From the NCBI GenBank assembly GCA_011947345.1, contig JAAVTG010000786.1, positions 1 to 64,000 of the forward strand: 64,000 nucleotides of DNA. The letters run 5' to 3'. Made by a program: the position numbers and the translations under genes. Origin of the DNA: Phytophthora quininea. Taxonomy: Eukaryota; Oomycota; Peronosporomycetes; Peronosporales; Peronosporaceae. Under the pieces are notes generated by a model, which was given only the letters and a program-made list of their open reading frames with translations, was not told the origin of the DNA and searched no databases. Below, piece after piece: positions 34,330 through 45,370 of this stretch. Positions within the stretch are counted from its first letter, which is position 1, and each line of letters begins with the position of its first letter.

Positions 34330-35158
34330 GGAAGTCATATAAATAAAACTACTGTTATCATTCGGACGTGTATCGATTTAGAAGGGGCGACTGGACGGAG
34401 ACATCAGCCAGTCGTGAATTGGAGATGTCAGCAAAAGCTCTGGTCGCAGGTAACTCGCAGCGAGCGCGCATAATGATGCTTAACGCGTCCGAGCGGCTCG
34501 CAGGGTCGCAAAACATGACGGTAAAATATGTGTGCTCATTTATAGCGAATGATGAATCTGGTGGTGTTTGCATTGTTTTGGATAAGTTTGCTATGTATTT
34601 AGCTTTTAAGGAAAGTTCTAAGGGATTATAGCTATCAAATAATTCGGTTGCTAGCTACTTTGGTAACGTAAATAATCATCTCCTGGAACTGTATCCTGTA
34701 CTACGCGCTGTTACAGGCCGAAAGCTCCAAAAGATTGGTGCAATTCTCAGAAGCATTGTGCCAAACGGGGCACCGACTTCACGCAACAAGCCCCGCCGTG
34801 CGCGAAGAAGGATTTACTAGCTCCCGTGAGCGTAATCTACAAAGGAGAGGGGAAGGAAAATGACTACAAGGTTGCTGGATTTTTGTGTTTGCTACGGTAT
34901 TTGCTGGGGCGCTCGTCTGATGCGGTTTGTCTTCTAAAGAGCCAAGTGGCAGTTATCTTGGTAATTGTTCTAACGTTACTTTGAAGAAACTACAGCTAAA
35001 GGTGGATTTTTGCGTGGTCTAGATGGTTGTCTGTACATTCAGTTCAAAAGAATTAAGTCTGGCCAATACCGAGGTGCTTCGCTTTTCACGACTTCACTGA
35101 TTATTCGACGAGTCCTGTGCAGGCTGTAGCTGTCTCTGTCGCTGCAATAATGGAGATC
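34330..35158. other. Gene-free stretch
   Basis: An 87-residue plus-strand frame (34368-34631) has no recognisable similarity. Otherwise nothing is supported. Confidence 0.45.
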
Positions 35159-37835
35159 TCACCGAGTCGGGCTCTTCTGGACCATTCCCCGCGATGCAGA
35201 GACAACCAGTACCCCCATGGATGAGACGCCGCTGTTGGATTTGCTCGAAGGCCAGGCCGCCGGTTGCTGTGTGGGTGGAATAGATGCTACTGCCGAGACA
35301 AAACGCAAGCCAACCATTGATGCGACCGGGAGTTGGTACGCGAAAGCCTCTCTTCTGCATTGCTGGTGTTCAAGGCTACTCCCCATAGCACGCCAATACT
35401 TATTTCCACAGATCTCAAAAACCAATCACAAGGGTAATTAGATAGGGAGCGCAAAGAAATTCTTCCTTGCTGCCTCATCTCATTTTGGCGAAGCGCCGAT
35501 TCAAGCTGATCAGAAGATATTTTGTCATATTCTCCAAACAGACCAAGATAACGCTTGCAACTCAGAGAAATTCGCAGGAACATCTTTTGTGTAGATGGCC
35601 GGTCGAACGCTACGAGAAAGAAAGTTGGATCTTCAGCAAAACGTCTAGAACTTAGCAAACTGTAGTGCTTGATACACGCATCTTGGGAAACTTTAATTTG
35701 GCGTTTTTCACCTGGGTGTCCTTTTCCGTAAGGGAACAAATGCAGAAACATTTCGCGTAAATCGTACCATCCGAATCGCGAGCAAAGCTTGAAGAATGCT
35801 GGGCAAGAAAACGGCGGTCAGAGGCGGCATTCGCACCCTCCGAAGCGGGTGGGTTGTGATTAACATCATTCACAAAAACTAGGTCACGCTCGACAATCTG
35901 ACATTCGTCCTCTGTAGAGTTGACGTGAACCGCGTCGCTGTTGATTCCTACGCGCTCTTGATCGTGGTCGACTTGTTCGACTTGATCTGAGTCAGACGCT
36001 GTATCAAATAAGCCCTGGGAGTCTCAACATCGCCACATTGGTGAATTGGAATATTCGCGTAAAAGGATTGTTTGCTTTATAAAATTGAAGAAGGGCTTCA
36101 ACTTTAACCCCGCGATCACGATGTAAATGGCGTATTTTTGACAATTGTAGTTATGTTAGAGATCCAGCCAGAACAACCTTATACGAACCGCATTTATCTA
36201 GGGATCGAGGAAACAATAGAGCAGGAGGTCCAGGCGTTGCGTCGAAAGCCATACAGTGCGATCTGATAGAGCGATGGATGCCTCCCCGCATTACACGAGT
36301 CAGAGCCACAACTGATACAATCTGCGTCATCAAGCGTTCCACTAACGTCGTATCAAATACCGTTGGAGGCATTAAACCAATGTAGAACCCATTGCGAATC
36401 GCGAACTTTGGCAACACACCACGGGAAAGGTCCGACTCGCAAACAGTGCAAACGCGAAAATGTACAAGTGTGGCGAAGCGCAATCACGAAATCGTCTGCG
36501 ATCAGCTAGCACACGGCGCCCAGACTACCGACTAACGGAGGGGTACTCCGATCGTCCGTGAAGGGGATGCTGAAGTCTTCTCACCTTGTGTACCCGTCGG
36601 TTGGGCCAGCTCTGCTCCTCGGGAAACTCGAGAGGATGTGCAGTTGCTGCAAGATGAACCGCCTTGGCGCGGCACGAGACTGTTGGAAGCTGCGCGGAAA
36701 CTCTTCACGCAGCCGCCGGTGGTGGGGTGACAGCTCCGACCGAGTAGCTCGAGGTCGGGGTTGACGGGGTTGCCTTGGTTGGGTGTGTACCCAGGGGTTT
36801 GTCCTTTCCAATGGGGCTCTTGCGAGCACTTGACCGCTTCCTGTAGCGCGGGCTTGAGGGGTTGAGGGTGATCACCGGCCACAAATCTCCGGGGCCTTAG
36901 CAACAGCGAGGGTGGGCCAATATACTTCCCGTGCCCCGATGACCGCTTGTGTACTAGAAGGCAAAATCGACTCTCCGTTTGTTCCTTATGCTTCCTCCTT
37001 GCCTATCCTGTAGCCTACATCGTTCCTACGTGGCCTTGCGTCTTACTTGATTCATTCCCTTCGCATCCCGCCTGAAACTGGCCGCACCGTAGGCCTCCAT
37101 ATAATAAACTCCGTCACATCATGTCCCGACCTGAGTTCCATCATACACCATTGGTGATCGCAGTCGATGAGTGATGGTCGCCGTTCATGATCGCCATCGT
37201 TGAATGATGGTTCGCTGAATGATGGTAACCATTCCTGATCGCGGTCCGTGAGTGAAGGTCAGATCTGAACCCATATCAGGAAGAATCCAGTGGGCGTCTC
37301 TTCGCGTGACTACCCATCACTCAACAGTCGCGTTTTCTCCAGGCCGCTTCTCCACACAAGTCCACCATGAGAACAATGGAGTATTCCTTTCGCGGACAGA
37401 AGCATACCATCAAACACAAGGTCGATCACTCCACAGTCGTAATGATTTACAAGCGATGCCGGTAAACTAAGGTCGGGGAGATTAAGAAGCGCACGCATAT
37501 TATCCAACAAAAGCTCATCATTAGTCGGCACAGCACGGCTTTGATTCGCAATACCCAGCAATCACAAATTGCACACACACATTCATCGAGTCGGGCAGCA
37601 CCCAATGAAATTTGAAGACGACGGAGAACGTCGTTTTGGACCTCGGAAGATATTGGCTCCAGATGTATTTTTTCAATGGGAGGGTCTTGCACAGCTTGAT
37701 TTTCGCATCGGCGACGTTAGTATTCGCGGGCTTTGCGCAGCAGCTGGTTTTCGTCAGACTCAGTCGCGTGAGCGCGACATCTCTTGACTGCAGCTCGAGG
37801 TTTCTCTTTTCAGACGCCATGAGCAAGTAATTCAA
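35159..37835 (-). pseudogene. Helitron relic B: DUF6570 and Helitron N-terminal region
   Basis: Minus-strand blocks parallel the plus-strand Helitron at 42 kb. From the 5' side: a basic N-terminus (about 37800); DVLRRLQISLGAARLDECVCA (37630), matching KVLEELRVALGAFGLDEMVRA in the other copy; LPASLVNHYDCGVIDLVFDGM (about 37450); and, after the inserted element 36469-37356, VCTVCESDLSRGVLPKFAIRNGFYIG...LVERLMTQIVSVVALTRVMRGG, which is the DUF6570 core. Further on comes MFLHLFPYGKGHPGE...VSQDACIKHYSLLSSRRFAEDPTFFLVAFD (35751-35600), a Helitron-like N-terminal motif set. Several frame changes are present, and there is no HUH nickase or helicase before the remnant ends near 35.1 kb. Confidence 0.8.
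36469..37356. mobile_element. Solo-LTR-like insertion inside Helitron relic B
   Basis: The 888 bp block begins TGTGGCGAAGCG and ends CGCTTCTCCACA, so it has TG...CA termini with a 12 bp imperfect inverted repeat. It is flanked by the direct repeat CAAG (36465-36468 and 37357-37360), extendable to ACAAGT by shared bases. Removing it with one flank copy restores the Helitron frame exactly: GGLV joins HFRVCTVCESD. A TATAATAAA-like motif near 37098 would fit an LTR promoter or polyadenylation site. A cut-and-paste MITE is the alternative. Internal frames (36532-36903) are unrecognised. Confidence 0.72.
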
Positions 37836-37851
37836 AACAGCAAAGCAATAT

Positions 37852-38160
37852 TTACATTGGTTGTGTACGCTTTAAAGCTCGTTCTAAGTCTTTGTCCGCC
37901 AAACGGTGCTCCTCGTCCAGTTTTTCAATAACTTGGGTCACTATGTCTGCATCAAGCTTGGCTTCACGAATGACAGAAGAATGGACAGTCTTGTCTAGAA
38001 CACCGGCAAATCGTCGCGCTTTACCCGGATCAAACAGCAATATATTCGAGAAATCTCCACGCTTTCGAAAACAGGATTCGCAATATACTTCTCCGACAGG
38101 GCAGACGTCCGCACACTTAGCACAGCAACTGTCGTCGTTTCGTCGCCTTTTCGAACCCAT
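37852..38160 (-). CDS. 102-residue cysteine-rich protein upstream of Helitron relic B
   Basis: An intact frame MGSKRRRNDDSCCAKCADVC...YCESCFRKRGDF, with cysteines spaced like a small zinc ribbon (CAKC...CESC), followed by a helical region rich in Asp/Lys/Leu (KLDADIVTQVIEKLDEEHRL). It lies 17 bp upstream of the Helitron reading frames on the same strand, so it may be an element-encoded protein or its first exon. I do not recognise the family. Confidence 0.45.
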   Translation of the reverse strand: MGSKRRRNDDSCCAKCADVCPVGEVYCESCFRKRGDFSNILLFDPGKARRFAGVLDKTVHSSVIREAKLDADIVTQVIEKLDEEHRLADKDLERALKRTQPM

Positions 38161-38769
38161 ACAACGCTACCGGAGACAGAGTAGTAGCGCACACTCAGCT
38201 GCCGACTCAATCTATCTCCTATCGGAGTGTGTCGGGCATAACGTGAGGATTGCAGCAACGGGAGTCTGTTGGGACCAGCAGGCTATCGGAATGAGAAGGC
38301 GACAAAAAGCGATGAGGATAGTAACAAAGCCCTTTGTCAGTACTCGTATATGGTTAATATCCAGCTGGATACGTACCAGCGTCAGGAGTACAAAATGCGA
38401 GCTTGGGAAGCGGATACACATCGGAATCGGCGAGCGCGGCGGCGAAGAGCAAATTCGAAAATGATAAGATTCAACTCAACGCCTATCGGTAAGTAGTCAC
38501 TTTTTATCAAATACAACTTGACGGCAAAGAACTAAGGTAAGTGTCGCAGGAAATTCATCAAAAGGTCGATTTCTGTCACTTAAAGTAGTAGTCAGGTGCC
38601 GTAAACAAAATGCAAAAAGCACAACCACAACTCAAATCTTCCCAGTAACATCACAGCTACCACAATCCAGGTACCCCAATTTTTACGTTTACAGAATATT
38701 GAAAATACCGTGGAAAGGCCCCAGAAATAAGCTGCATCGGAATGCCGTCGAAAGTCCCCAGTAAAGGTG

Positions 38770-39650
38770 TCTTCGTCTCTTACCACTGCTCCGGCTACGT
38801 TAGCATTTCATCTTTTGTCGAGAACAAGCATGAACTTCCGGTGCAGCATCAGCGGTAAACAGCCGCGTTCATCGCGTACTCCTGACCCTTCACGAAAAGA
38901 AATCGAAGAGACGAAGAAGGAAACACTGAGCGATGTCACGAAAACTTCTCAGGACGGAGCTGTTTTGGTTTGCGAGGTCATCGACACGGCACCGACGACA
39001 AACAGTCTCAAACCGACGAAGATGTCGTCAACGCCATATATTTCTCCGCTCGAGCGCCTGAAAAGATTTGTGGCGACCAAATGCAAGATCTACTAACAAT
39101 TACCTCCGTTGAGGATCTCCAAGTCTACATTCGAGTCAACGAAAAAGAATTGGAGACAGCTCGGGCAGAAATCCTGTGAAGGGACGCTTAGTTTGGACTT
39201 CGAGTCATGTGGTGAAGACGGGCGATCTCGCGCGTTTGCACCTAATTGATCTTCAAGCACCGGAGTCTCTTGCTGCAATGCAAGCTGCCTTCCGTTCAGA
39301 TTACGAGCAGGATTATCTATCGGTGGATCAACTACTGATCACGGCTACCATTTTTGGTGTTACCGCTGAAACGCCTGGAATCCCACCTAAAGGCTCCATA
39401 GTGGCAATCCGGAAGCCTGCGAAGTTGCGCCTGTTCATGGACAAGGCGTGTCAGCTCGCCTCAAAACGAACGTGCTGTCATTCGAGACTGCGCAAGACCA
39501 CTCGTAACCAGTCTGTCCGTAACAATACTTTCGGAAGGCAAAATTTATCCTTACATGCAGTTGCGTCCACACAAGATGGAGCTAATGACAAACCTGCAGG
39601 TTTTCAAGGTTACCGACAAGTCTGTTTGGGGAACTCATCTTTCGTCGCGA
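38770..39650 (+). pseudogene. Helitron-associated accessory protein, copy P
   Basis: Plus-strand frames contain STPYISPLERLKRFV (39030-39075) and, in another frame, KGRLVWTSS...LARLHLIDLQAPESL followed by SVDQLLITATIFG and PPKGSIVAIRKPAKLRLF (39176-39445). The same blocks in the same order occur in the minus-strand gene at 40969-41693. At least one stop (39177) and a frame change separate the parts. The alternation of short hydrophobic strands with a G-(S/D)-(I/V)-x-x-(I/F) turn is reminiscent of an OB fold, but this is only an impression. Confidence 0.45.
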
Positions 39651-39811
39651 GCAAACAATTATTTTCTTTGCAATACAATTTAATTGTTTTTACCACAATA
39701 CGCGTTGTCCACACTTGCATCACCGAGGTGCGCTCACAACTCCATTGGACTTGTGTCGATCACTACTGCTCCATATTCGACAAGCTACTTGCTGCATGCT
39801 GCTATCACTGT

Positions 39812-40475
39812 TCAGGCTACCACGGGCTTGCGAATCATCACCTTCTGAGCAAGGAACACCGCCTCGATAGGCATCTCCCTGCTCAGATCACCATGTGCTG
39901 TCCGTCTTCTCCAGGATCTCGTCGAAGTTCTCCATGACTCAATCTTCGAGCTGATCTCGGTACCGTGGCGGCGGGGACCCAGCACCTTGCGGATGTTGTC
40001 GAGGTCCTGGACCGTGCGCACGAACGACGCCGAGATGTAGTCGATGCCGTGCATCAGACCGAAGCTCACGAAGTCGTCCTCGTCCTTCTCGGCCAGGGTG
40101 GGCAGAAGCACCTAGCACCTTGCAGCCGGGCAGGTTCATGTTCTTGCGCTCGCCCAGGGTGGCCGTGTTGTTGGCGCGGGCAATGATGCCGTCCGCGTTC
40201 ACCTTGTTCACCACCAGCACCAGCGAGACGTAGGCCACCAGCACCGTGCCGCCAACCTTCACGGACTGCTGGTACGAGCACGCCATCTTGGTCTCGTCAC
40301 CGAGGAACTCATAGTCTGCGGTCAGCTCGATCAGAGCGCCCTCCAGGATCGTCATCTTGTCGTGATTCTTGAGAAAACCCGTACGGGTTTCAGGGCCCTT
40401 GGTGTCCAGCATGGCCACGTTCTTGATGGGGCGCTTCGCCGGGGTGGTGCGCAGGCGGTTCAGGCACGCCGACAT
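39812..40475 (-). pseudogene. Pyruvate kinase fragment
   Basis: The minus strand reads NVAMLDTKGPETRTGFLKN, then TADYEFLGDETKMA, then ERKNMNLPGCKVL, and after a frame shift LPTLAEKDEDDFVSFGLMHG, IDYISASFVRTVQDLDNIRK and MPIEAVFLAQKVMIRK. These are the A- and B-domain segments of pyruvate kinase in order. The shift is a clean 7 bp tandem duplication (agcacct twice, 40107-40120). A second lesion removes the conserved GIMVARGDL region. The N-terminus and the whole C-terminal half are missing. It is a dead gene piece, lying between two Helitron relics. Confidence 0.88.
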
Positions 40476-40479
40476 GCGG

Positions 40480-40968
40480 TGAGGGGTGGTGCGTCCGCCA
40501 CCAGCGTGCTCAACTGGATTGCAGTGCCCACATTAATCTACAATACAAATTTAGTGCCCTGTTGACTACCCAAAAGGCCTCGTTTCGCGTACCTTGTGGT
40601 CGCCATTGCGACGCTCACGCACATGCACACACCAGAGATCTTCGGTGCCCTCATTGAGATCGTTACCCGAAAGTGGCGATGGATGCGGAATGTTGACACA
40701 ATGTCGCGCAATTATACGATGTTGTACTAATGTTACTCGATTACATCCGCCGCGCTGCCCCAAACGATTGCGCACCGGACGGGGACGTCCGGGGTTCGAC
40801 ATTCGTGTGAACTTTAGGAATAGCAAGCGTGCGTTGTGGGCAGTGTGTTGTGAGAGATATGACGTATATTGTGGGTTGCGAGAAAAGAGATAGTTACGCA
40901 GGAGCTATTTCAGTTTGGGCCAGTTTGTTTTTGATGTCTTCTTCACGGGTCGGGCGGTGTTACAGTGG
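40480..40968. other. Gene-free stretch
   Basis: Short frames on both strands, none recognised. It lies between the pyruvate kinase fragment and the 3' end of the accessory gene. Confidence 0.45.
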
Positions 40969-41693
40969 TTATGGCGTTGAGCTTGGTATCGGCTTGACAG
41001 CAGTTTTGTATAGTCGAAGCTTGGTGGGCGTGAAAATCATGACATCACCAGGTGTCGGTAAGCGTTGGTTGCGGATGTCGACTTCACATGGGGACGCAGT
41101 GATAAGGTACTGATTCGTGATGAAGGCGTCGTCGGACTGCGCTTTTGGAATTCCTGTAGCAGCAATACCAGTGAGTGAATAGAGCATAGTCGATTTGTTA
41201 GTTGATATAGATGAGTGTTGCATACTTGTTGTCGCTGATTCAGTGGCTCTGGGGCTTGGACTTCACCTAAGTACAGTCGAAGGAAGTGTAGTCCCTTGTT
41301 TGTGTCTGGGGTGATCCATAACAATCGCGCTTTGATCGGATGCTGGCAGGCACTAGTGAATCGCTGACGTAGTGACTGCTGATGAGATCTCGAAGGTCTG
41401 TTGGAAATATTTGAGTAAGCGTCAGCTTTATGGATGTTGTTTTGCATAAGTTACCTTTGATCGTGTCGATGACTTGTTTGGGATGTTCGCTCATGGCCTT
41501 CTTTAGCTTCTTAAGCGGTGACTCGTATTGTTCTTTGTCGTGATTTGGTGCATCCTGTTAAGAAATGAAATTGGAGTGCCAGAAAGTTAATAGAGCAATG
41601 GCGGCTTCATCCGATACTTACAGGAAGTGGTGCAGCTGCTGAAGCAGACTGCGTGGAGGTGCTGGAGTCTTTGTTGTGCCGCTTTAGCGGCAT
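40969..41693 (-). CDS. Helitron-associated accessory protein, copy M, multi-exon
   Basis: The first two exons are clear: 41622-41693 (MPLKRHNKDSSTSTQSAS...) and 41455-41554 (DAPNHDKEQYESPLKKLKKA...), with GTAAGT and GTAAC donors and ..AACAG acceptors. Exon 3 begins at 41397. Spliced directly it reads LRDLISSHYVSDSLVPASI and stops at 41267. The conserved continuation (HPIKARLLWITP, then FLRLYLGEVQAPEPL) is in the next frame, so either a further splice or a base error is missing. The last part (ITNQYLITASPCEV, PTPGDVMIFTPTKLRLYKT, stop at 40969) matches copy P again. The gene diverges from the Helitron that starts at 42062. Confidence 0.5.
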
Positions 41694-41699
41694 GTTTGA

Positions 41700-42061
41700 C
41701 TTGTGCGTTGTGGTGGATATTCGTGAGTGAGCATTCGCTCGTTTTGCAGTGCGTGTGCGTCTTATCTCACGGATGAAATGACTATGGGACTCGACAGTGC
41801 GTCATCTAGGAACGAGGTTTGTTGTGGGCGGCATTCGTGAATGCGTTGTGCTTATGTTTGTATCGGCTTGCTGTGGTGTGCATTTTACCGTTGAAATGCT
41901 ACGGGACTGGACGGTCCCTCATGGGTGAGCAACCATCGCAGCCTGGACGGTGAATGCATTGTGTTTGTGTTTTTATAGGCGGTGGGACGAGCAGCATGGA
42001 GTGGAGTGGAGTGTTGTTATTGAAGCTCTCACCGTTTTTAGTTTGGTTACAGAGTTGAAGT
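41700..42061. other. Shared upstream region of divergent genes
   Basis: This ~370 bp interval separates the minus-strand accessory gene from the plus-strand Helitron frame. It would contain both promoters. It carries two loosely similar segments around tgaaatgactatgggactcga (41787) and tgaaatgctacgggactgga (41891). Confidence 0.4.
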
Positions 42062-43010
42062 ATGCAGCGCACCGACAGCGCAGAGGAGAAGCAAGCGGAA
42101 CGGCGACGTCGAAATACTGAGGCTGTGCGTCGGAACCGTGTGCGACAGACGCTTGAAAATCGACAAAGGTGCCAACATCAAAGTTGCATTCGGCAGCAAA
42201 ACAAACGACAGCGTTCATCCGCAGCCGCAACTTCAGCTCGGCCGAGTCAGGTGTCTTCGAGTGTCGTTGCTGAAGATTATGGTCCAGTGCATCCCATTGC
42301 TGGCTGGATGGACAACGGCGTCCCATGACTGCGTCCTGTGTTGACCGTGACGCAGAGGAAAGTGCTTGAAGAGTTGCGTGTCGCTTTAGGTGCGTTTGGC
42401 TTGGACGAGATGGTGCGTGCTGCGTGTGATACCTGGGTGCTTAGCTCGCGTTGTCATATGGTGGACATCTTCGACATTGAGCAAATTGATGAGATGCGAC
42501 GTCTTTTATGTTGTCGAGGCGAAAATTTTCCGTCATCGTTGGCAAGTGAGTACGATTGTTCTACTCTCATTCCCGAACTTGAGAGTATTCTGCTGTCAAA
42601 GGCTGGCGTCGACAGCGTGAGTCGAGGTCTGCGTGTATGTGATCTGTGTGGCGATAGTTTGAGCAAATCTCAAGTGCCAAAGTTTGCGATTAAGAACGGC
42701 TTCTACGTTGGCTCGCTGCCCACCCACCTGCTCGATGCGACACTACCGGAGCGTCTTATGACTCAGTTGATCTCTGTTGTGGCGGTCACAAGGGTTATGC
42801 GTGGCGGCGCTCATCGTGCGATTCGGTCTCATTGTCTTACTTTCGATGCGACGTCAGGGCCAGCGGCGACATTGCTACCTGTGCATACGCGTGAGGTGTC
42901 GACCTATCGAGTTGTGCTGGCAGGATCGTTCACGACTATTCAGCAAGCACGAAGCCGGAAGATGCATCGTGTGCGACGGCAAGTAGTTGACGACCTCCTG
43001 CTCTATTATC
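42062..43010 (+). pseudogene. Helitron N-terminal and DUF6570 region
   Basis: A basic, glutamine-rich start (MQRTDSAEEKQAERRRRNTE) is followed after a frame change near 42330 by KVLEELRVALGAFGLDEMVRA, LRVCDLCGDSLSKSQ and the DUF6570 core PKFAIKNGFYVGSLP...LPERLMTQLISVVAVTRVMRGG...HCLTFDATSGPAATLLP. DUF6570 commonly precedes the Helitron-like N-terminal domain. The frame then runs without a stop into LINE ORF1. Confidence 0.75.
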
Positions 43011-43078
43011 GCACTCAGATAATCGTTTTTGCACGCTACCTGTCAAGACGAACCCTAACCCCTCTTCTGCGAAGAACA

Positions 43079-45141
43079 ATGTCGTCGATGGCGGATCACC
43101 TGCTCTCGCAGCAGTACTCGCGCCTCGGTAAGCCGGACGCCTCGCTGCTATCGGAACCGCAACTGTCGGATAAAGATGCAGCACAATTCGTAGAAGCGTA
43201 CGAGCGCAATGACTCTTCGGAATCAGACTATCTAGCGCTGGTAACGGAGACGCGCCCATTTACGCCGCCGCCAACGACTCACTCGGTGATCATTGACAGC
43301 GGAACCTACTGCTCGACTGTGGCGATGCCCATCGTCTTCAAGTCGTTTATTCAAGACCATGCCAACCCTGTTGTGAAAGAAACGCTGTCTCGACATGAAG
43401 TGGTTCTGGTGGAGAAAATATCCTTTGGAGTCCTCGTCCACGTCAGGTCGAGTGAGGCTGAACGAGCTTGTCCGCCAAGAGGTTATGCTTCTCGGCAGCT
43501 ATTTAAGATCAAGCGTCGATCCCCATTGGTGAACAAGTTCTATCTGGACAGTTTTGGAATCAGGTCGACGGAAATGGCCAACGCATTGTTCATGAGCTTC
43601 GCGGCTCTTGGAGCAAGGCCTTTGTTCCTGACGCCGAGAGATGTCAATCTGGACGCTCAAGTAACGACGCCTACTTGGCGTTTCTACTTTGGCCAAGAAC
43701 AACCCCGCCATGCTTAGTTGTGAGCGGTTTTGTGATGAATCAGTTGGCCTATGGGAGAAAGTTTTACCTAGCGCGCGGAAGACGCTCGCTAGCGCCTCCC
43801 CAACGTGCAAGTGGATTCAAACAATCCCCGTATGCCGTTAAACTGCCCGTTGCACCTGTCCAGCACCTTGCTACAGCTCATGCGAGTAAAGCAGCAAAAG
43901 CTGGTGAAAAGAGAGCTTCTCTCCCACCGTGAATTGAAGGTGGCGTCAACTCCTCCGGCCCACCCGAAGAAGTCTTCCAAGCTCCAAGGTACCTTGAACC
44001 GGGAGAAAACCTTGTGTGAAGATGAGGCCACGTTTGCCACGCCGGGGATGCCGCGTCCTACTTGCCGTCAAAACCCAGAAGTTGATGAGTCGGAGAGGAT
44101 GCAGATGGACACAGAAATGGCGTCGGTATCCTGTGCCTCCAGCGCCTCTAGCGAGGACGATGTTGATATGGCCCGTCAGCTCGAGTCAGGCTTCAAACGA
44201 AATGAGCGCTCGTTCGCGGATAAAAATCCCTTTGTCGCTTTGGAAACTCTGGATTATGAATTTGAGGGCTTTGAACCAGACGTCCCGCAGGAAATGACAC
44301 CCGGAATACTTATCGTGCCGAAGTTGACTGCCACCAAAGCTGCACCAGAACCACTACCAACTAAAAGACGCACTGCCAATCTGGAAAAACCGGTCAAGCC
44401 GACACTGGTGCCAGAAGAAACAATCCTAGTCTCCGCTGAAGAGACCTCCCTCGAGTCTCGAAGTGATCGCGTTGTCCAGAACATGCAGCATTTTGACCAA
44501 GTTCAAGAGTTAATGAAGACCTCCAAGAACATGGACAAGGTGCGTGAGTCGATGCGAACCTTCCCGACGGCGTGGTCCACGGTGGTTTGTAGTGATCTTG
44601 CTCAAGATGAACAGAATTTCAAGGAAATCACTGACATCCACCTGTTAAACCGCATCCTTGCTGCTAATATGGGAGCAAACAAGGCTATGTCCTCCCATCA
44701 ACGCGCGGTGGCGTCCTAATTACCGCTAGGAAAGACTCGCCAAAGTTACATGCAATTCCTTGGGACCGCAGTGGCTGGCAAACCGGCTCATGTGAAGGAC
44801 CAGGGGAAATACTGCGATTACTCAGCAGTTTCGAACTGCTTCTCATGAGCACTTGTCCGTTTGTCTTTGGATCTCAGGAATGGTTGAAATATCTGGCTGG
44901 GCAATCTGACCCTGTTATCCCAAACACGGAAGGACAATTCCTTTCGGATGCAATGATCCTTCTCTTATTAAGATCGCGACTTGGGCACCTTTTGATGATC
45001 AAGCTTTGCGAGCTGGTGCCCACAAGTGTTATTCTGGCGAGCATTCAAGCATTGGGTGCCAACGATTTGTCGCCAAACGACCTGCCTATGGTCTCGTTGG
45101 AGTACCTATCGCCCGAGATGAGGGCGGACACTGAAAACTAG
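43079..45141 (+). pseudogene. LINE ORF1, broken
   Basis: The product starts MSSMADHLLSQQYSRLGKPD and includes KRRSPLVNKFYLDSFGIRST and RPLFLTPRDVNLDAQVTTPT, motifs I associate with ORF1 of oomycete LINEs. The frame is lost near 43690-43716, resumes at 43805 and runs to 44719 with a Ser/Glu-rich middle and a helical end (NMQHFDQVQELMKTSKNMDK). It continues in a third frame at 44845-45141 to the stop just before ORF2. ORF1 proteins bind the element RNA. Confidence 0.5.
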
Positions 45142-45142
45142 G

Positions 45143-45370
45143 ATGACAGAACCGCCAGACATCGGACAATCCTGTAAAATATTGACATGGAATGTGCATG
45201 AAGTGAAAGATGGCGGACAAAATATCATCTCACCACACCTCAAGCACTACTACTTTTCCTGTATACAAGAAACTACATTCAAAGACCAACATCAAGCCAA
45301 GCGATTCAGCTATCTGGTGAACCAACATTTTAGCGGTCGAGTATATATGTCTGACAAGAACGGGGCTGCA
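45143..45370 (+). pseudogene. LINE ORF2, endonuclease start only
   Basis: ATG follows the ORF1 stop with a single base between. The frame reads CKILTWNVHEVKDG...FSCIQETTFKDQHQ, the N-x-x and Q-E-T metal-binding motifs that open the endonuclease/exonuclease/phosphatase domain of LINE ORF2. The reverse transcriptase is absent: after GRVYMSDKN the sequence passes in frame to Helitron-type sequence. Confidence 0.6.

Larger units (their letters stand above)
43011..45370 (+). mobile_element. LINE fragment inserted in Helitron relic A
   Basis: From about 43079 the reading frame changes character to an oomycete LINE ORF1. ORF2 starts at 45143, one base after the ORF1 stop, and shows the beginning of an apurinic-like endonuclease. 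It breaks off after ~75 residues and Helitron sequence resumes. The left boundary is inferred from where DUF6570-type sequence ends and is good to about +/-60 bp. Confidence 0.55.
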
